Shown here: positions 5,711 to 7,386 of the stretch, piece after piece
Layout of the letters: each line of letters begins with the position of its first letter
Position numbering within the stretch: position 1 is the stretch's first letter
Assembly (NCBI GenBank): GCA_020051815.1
Contig: JAGVQF010000011.1
Span: 1 to 7,386, forward strand
Direction of reading: 5' to 3'
Origin: Candidatus Saganbacteria bacterium
Lineage (GTDB): Bacteria > Margulisbacteria > WOR-1 > O2-12-FULL-45-9 > XYB2-FULL-48-7
Length of the DNA stretch: 7,386 nt
The notes under the pieces: model-generated
Seen by the model: only the letters and a program-made list of their open reading frames with translations
Told to the model about the DNA's origin: nothing
Database searches by the model: none
Position numbers and translations under genes: made by a program

Positions 5711-7027
5711 CTACTTGTACAACAGCTTAGAATCAGGTTTGGTCACGACTTTGCCGTCGACTAACATATTCATCATCATATGCGTCAGCGTCAGGGCCGT
5801 GAACATCGAGGCCAGGATACCGACCGTCAGCGTGACGGCAAAACCCTTGATCGTCCCCGTGCCGACGAAAAAGAGCGTGGCCGCGGCGATGATCGTTGTG
5901 ACGTTCGAATCAAGGATCGCGGCAAAGGCCCGCTGGAACGAAGTGTCAAACGCCGCCTTGATGGTCTTGCCCAGACGAAGTTCTTCTTTTAATCTTTCAA
6001 ATATTATTATGTTGGCATCGACCGCCATGCCGATCGAAAGGAGAAACCCGGCAATGCCCGGCAGCGTCAGCGTCGTGCGCAGGAGACAAAGGCCGGCCAG
6101 TGTCAGCGGCACATAGATGGCCAGAGAAATGACAGCGATAGCGCCGGGCAATCGATAATAAAGGATCATAAAAGCAATGATGAAGGCAAAGCCGAGTATC
6201 CCCGCGACTTTACTGCGGTCAATGGAATCCCGGCCCAGCGATGGACCGACGATCCGGGTCTCGACCAGACCGACCGGGATCGGCAGTGAACCGGCTTTGA
6301 GCTTGATGACCAGGTCCTGCACATCCTCCGCCTTAAAGTTGCCCGAGACCTGCGCTTTGCCGGAGGGGATCGGCTCCCTGACGTTGGGGGCGGAAATAAT
6401 TTTCTTATCTAAAATGATGGCGATCGGCTTGCCGACCGAGCGGGCGGTGACATCGGCAAAGGCCTTGGCCCCGTCCCCGTTAAATTCGATATCGACGACC
6501 GGATTGCCGTAAGAATCAAGGCCGGGCCAGGCTCCTTTGAGGTCCGCGCCGGTCAGGACTGTCTTTTTTAAGATGATCGGCCGGTCGCTCTGCTCATCTT
6601 TGACAAAATCGAGCCGGGCTTCGGGGCCGTAAAATTCCTTGAGCTTTTCGGGTGAAACGGTCCGGGTGTCCCCCGGCGACCATTCGGCTTCGACAAACTC
6701 GAGCAGCGCGGTGTCGCCGATGATCTTGATCGCCCGCTCCGGGTCTTTGATGCCGGGCAGCTCCACGATGACCTGGTCTTTGCCCTTGCGCTGGATCGTC
6801 GGCTCGGTCACGCCGAGCGAGTCGATGCGGTTGCGGATCACAGCCACGACGCCGTTCATGGCGTCATCGGATATCTTGATCTTTTCGGTCTCCCTACCCT
6901 CGAGTACCAGGCGGGTGCCGCCCTGCAGGTCGAGGCCGAGGTTGATCGGCAGTTGGGTGATGACATAGATCGAAACGCCGAGCGTCGCCAGCAGAGCTAA
7001 AAACCGGAGTTGGTTGATATTTTTCAT
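5711..7027 (-). CDS. secD: Protein translocase subunit SecD
   Basis: Larger subunit of SecDF. 438 residues from the ATG at 7027. The frame is open to a TTG at 7069, but that TTG is the -35 box of the promoter and would not be transcribed. TM1 (about 9-24) is followed by LGLDLQGGTRLVLEG (30-44), the D1 signature. The first periplasmic domain includes VVAVIRNRIDSLGVTEPTIQRKG and a head region to about 240. Next is RIVGPSLGRDSI (258-269), and then five membrane segments containing GMAVDANIIIFERLKEEL (333-350), where Asp337 is the conserved proton-relay aspartate. The C-terminus is Lys-rich and cytoplasmic. No Shine-Dalgarno precedes the ATG, and the predicted leader is only about 7 bases. It is first in the secD-secF-uppP-barrel unit. 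Short, separate SecD and SecF contrast with fused SecDF in some lineages. Confidence 0.95.
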   Translation of the reverse strand: MKNINQLRFLALLATLGVSIYVITQLPINLGLDLQGGTRLVLEGRETEKIKISDDAMNGVVAVIRNRIDSLGVTEPTIQRKGKDQVIVELPGIKDPERAIKIIGDTALLEFVEAEWSPGDTRTVSPEKLKEFYGPEARLDFVKDEQSDRPIILKKTVLTGADLKGAWPGLDSYGNPVVDIEFNGDGAKAFADVTARSVGKPIAIILDKKIISAPNVREPIPSGKAQVSGNFKAEDVQDLVIKLKAGSLPIPVGLVETRIVGPSLGRDSIDRSKVAGILGFAFIIAFMILYYRLPGAIAVISLAIYVPLTLAGLCLLRTTLTLPGIAGFLLSIGMAVDANIIIFERLKEELRLGKTIKAAFDTSFQRAFAAILDSNVTTIIAAATLFFVGTGTIKGFAVTLTVGILASMFTALTLTHMMMNMLVDGKVVTKPDSKLLYK

Positions 7028-7040
7028 ATGCGCGAACAAG

Positions 7041-7069
7041 ATTATATCATAGGGTCTCTTGCGGGGCAA
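7041..7069 (-). promoter_or_regulatory. Extended -10 promoter of the secD-secF-uppP unit
   Basis: On the minus strand TTGCCC (7069-7064, four of six matches to TTGACA) is 17 bases from a perfect TATAAT (7046-7041) preceded by TG at one base (TGaTATAAT). Predicted transcription start is near 7034, about 7 bases before the secD ATG. It lies in the 54-base gap after the acyl-CoA dehydrogenase-like gene. Confidence 0.75.
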
Positions 7070-7081
7070 ATATTTTTAGTT

Positions 7082-7386
7082 TCAAACGCCCATAATGTCG
7101 TTTTCCAGCCAGAGATACTCGCCGGCCAATACTTTTTTGGCGATCTTCCGTTTCAGCTTATCCTGATTGCTCCCCAGTTCGCGGAATTTCCCCTCGATGC
7201 GGGCCCGGGATTCCTGGCAGAAAAGGTCGGCCAGTTCTATAGACGCTTTGTTATCTGAAGCGTAAGAGCAGGTGGCAGAGATAGCGAAAAGCTCCGTGCC
7301 TATGTCGACGAATCTGGCCAGGGTGCTCTGTTTCGACTCGAGGCCCTTCTGATAGATCGCCATGTTAAAGAAGATGGTTCTCGCCA
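7082..7386 (-). CDS. Acyl-CoA dehydrogenase-like protein, C-terminal end (5' end outside window)
   Basis: The reading frame is open from the window edge to TGA at 7084-7082, about 101 residues; the internal ATG at 7363 is not a real start because the frame continues upstream with ARTIFFN. The visible part is helical: YQKGLESKQSTLARFVDIGTE (about 11-31), then LFAISATCSYA, then ADLFCQESRARIEGKFREL and KIAKKVLAGEYLWLENDIM. This layout, with the RfvDIgteLFAisatcS helix and an ADLFC...R.RIE...F helix, resembles the extra C-terminal helical region of long-chain acyl-CoA dehydrogenases (VLCAD/ACAD9- and FadE-like), which oxidise fatty acyl-CoA with FAD. The catalytic core is not in the window, so substrate and activity cannot be judged. 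No terminator was seen between this gene and the secD promoter. Confidence 0.6.
   Translation of the reverse strand, partial: ARTIFFNMAIYQKGLESKQSTLARFVDIGTELFAISATCSYASDNKASIELADLFCQESRARIEGKFRELGSNQDKLKRKIAKKVLAGEYLWLENDIMGV

Noticed and set aside
7028..7069. N-terminal extension of SecD from a TTG at 7069
   Set aside because: The TTG is the -35 hexamer and TATAAT lies inside the extension; SecD homologues begin close to the first membrane helix, as does the ATG at 7027.
1..7386. tRNA, rRNA, riboswitch, insertion sequence or attachment site
   Set aside because: Almost all bases are coding, the gaps are too short, and no inverted-repeat pair, transposase or RNA-like fold was seen besides the terminator.

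Overview
The window is a dense, single-direction block of bacterial genes. Every supported gene lies on the minus strand, so the reading order runs from high to low coordinates. Intergenic gaps are tiny (the largest is about 95 bases), and most neighbours abut or overlap by 1 to 4 bases. DNA is moderately GC-rich. Sec export genes, an undecaprenyl-phosphate recycling enzyme, a lipoprotein and two small beta-barrel-like proteins ending in Phe suggest a diderm (two-membrane) bacterium. The phylum cannot be fixed from this sequence. Separate, short SecD and SecF, with the other proteins unfamiliar, would fit an uncultivated or candidate lineage (for example one related to Margulisbacteria/Saganbacteria), but that is a weak inference.

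Layout in transcription order: (1) 7386-7082, the C-terminal end of an acyl-CoA dehydrogenase-like protein. (2) A clear extended -10 promoter (7069-7041) driving secD (7027-5711), secF (5674-4799), uppP (4798-4034, TTG start) and a first small barrel-like exported protein (4037-3414). (3) A second promoter (3417-3389), whose -35 overlaps the stop codon of that gene, driving a second, paralogous barrel-like protein (3366-2812), a heptad-repeat coiled-coil protein (2812-2531) and a von Willebrand factor A (vWA) domain lipoprotein with an EF-hand-like loop (2511-1264). This unit is closed by a strong intrinsic terminator (1239-1203). (4) A third promoter, whose -35 box shares the terminator's T-run, driving a hicB-hicA toxin-antitoxin pair and then ftsK, whose ATG directly follows the hicA stop codon; ftsK runs off the window at base 1.

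The genes form two themes. One is envelope biogenesis: SecD and SecF support protein export, and UppP recycles the lipid carrier for peptidoglycan. They are followed by a set of exported proteins of unknown function (two paralogous barrels, a vWA lipoprotein and a coiled-coil partner) that may form one envelope-associated assembly. The other is a HicBA module placed directly upstream of the cell-division/chromosome-segregation DNA translocase gene, with no visible independent promoter for ftsK. All three recognisable promoters place the predicted transcription start within a few bases of a start codon, suggesting leaderless or very short-leader mRNAs.
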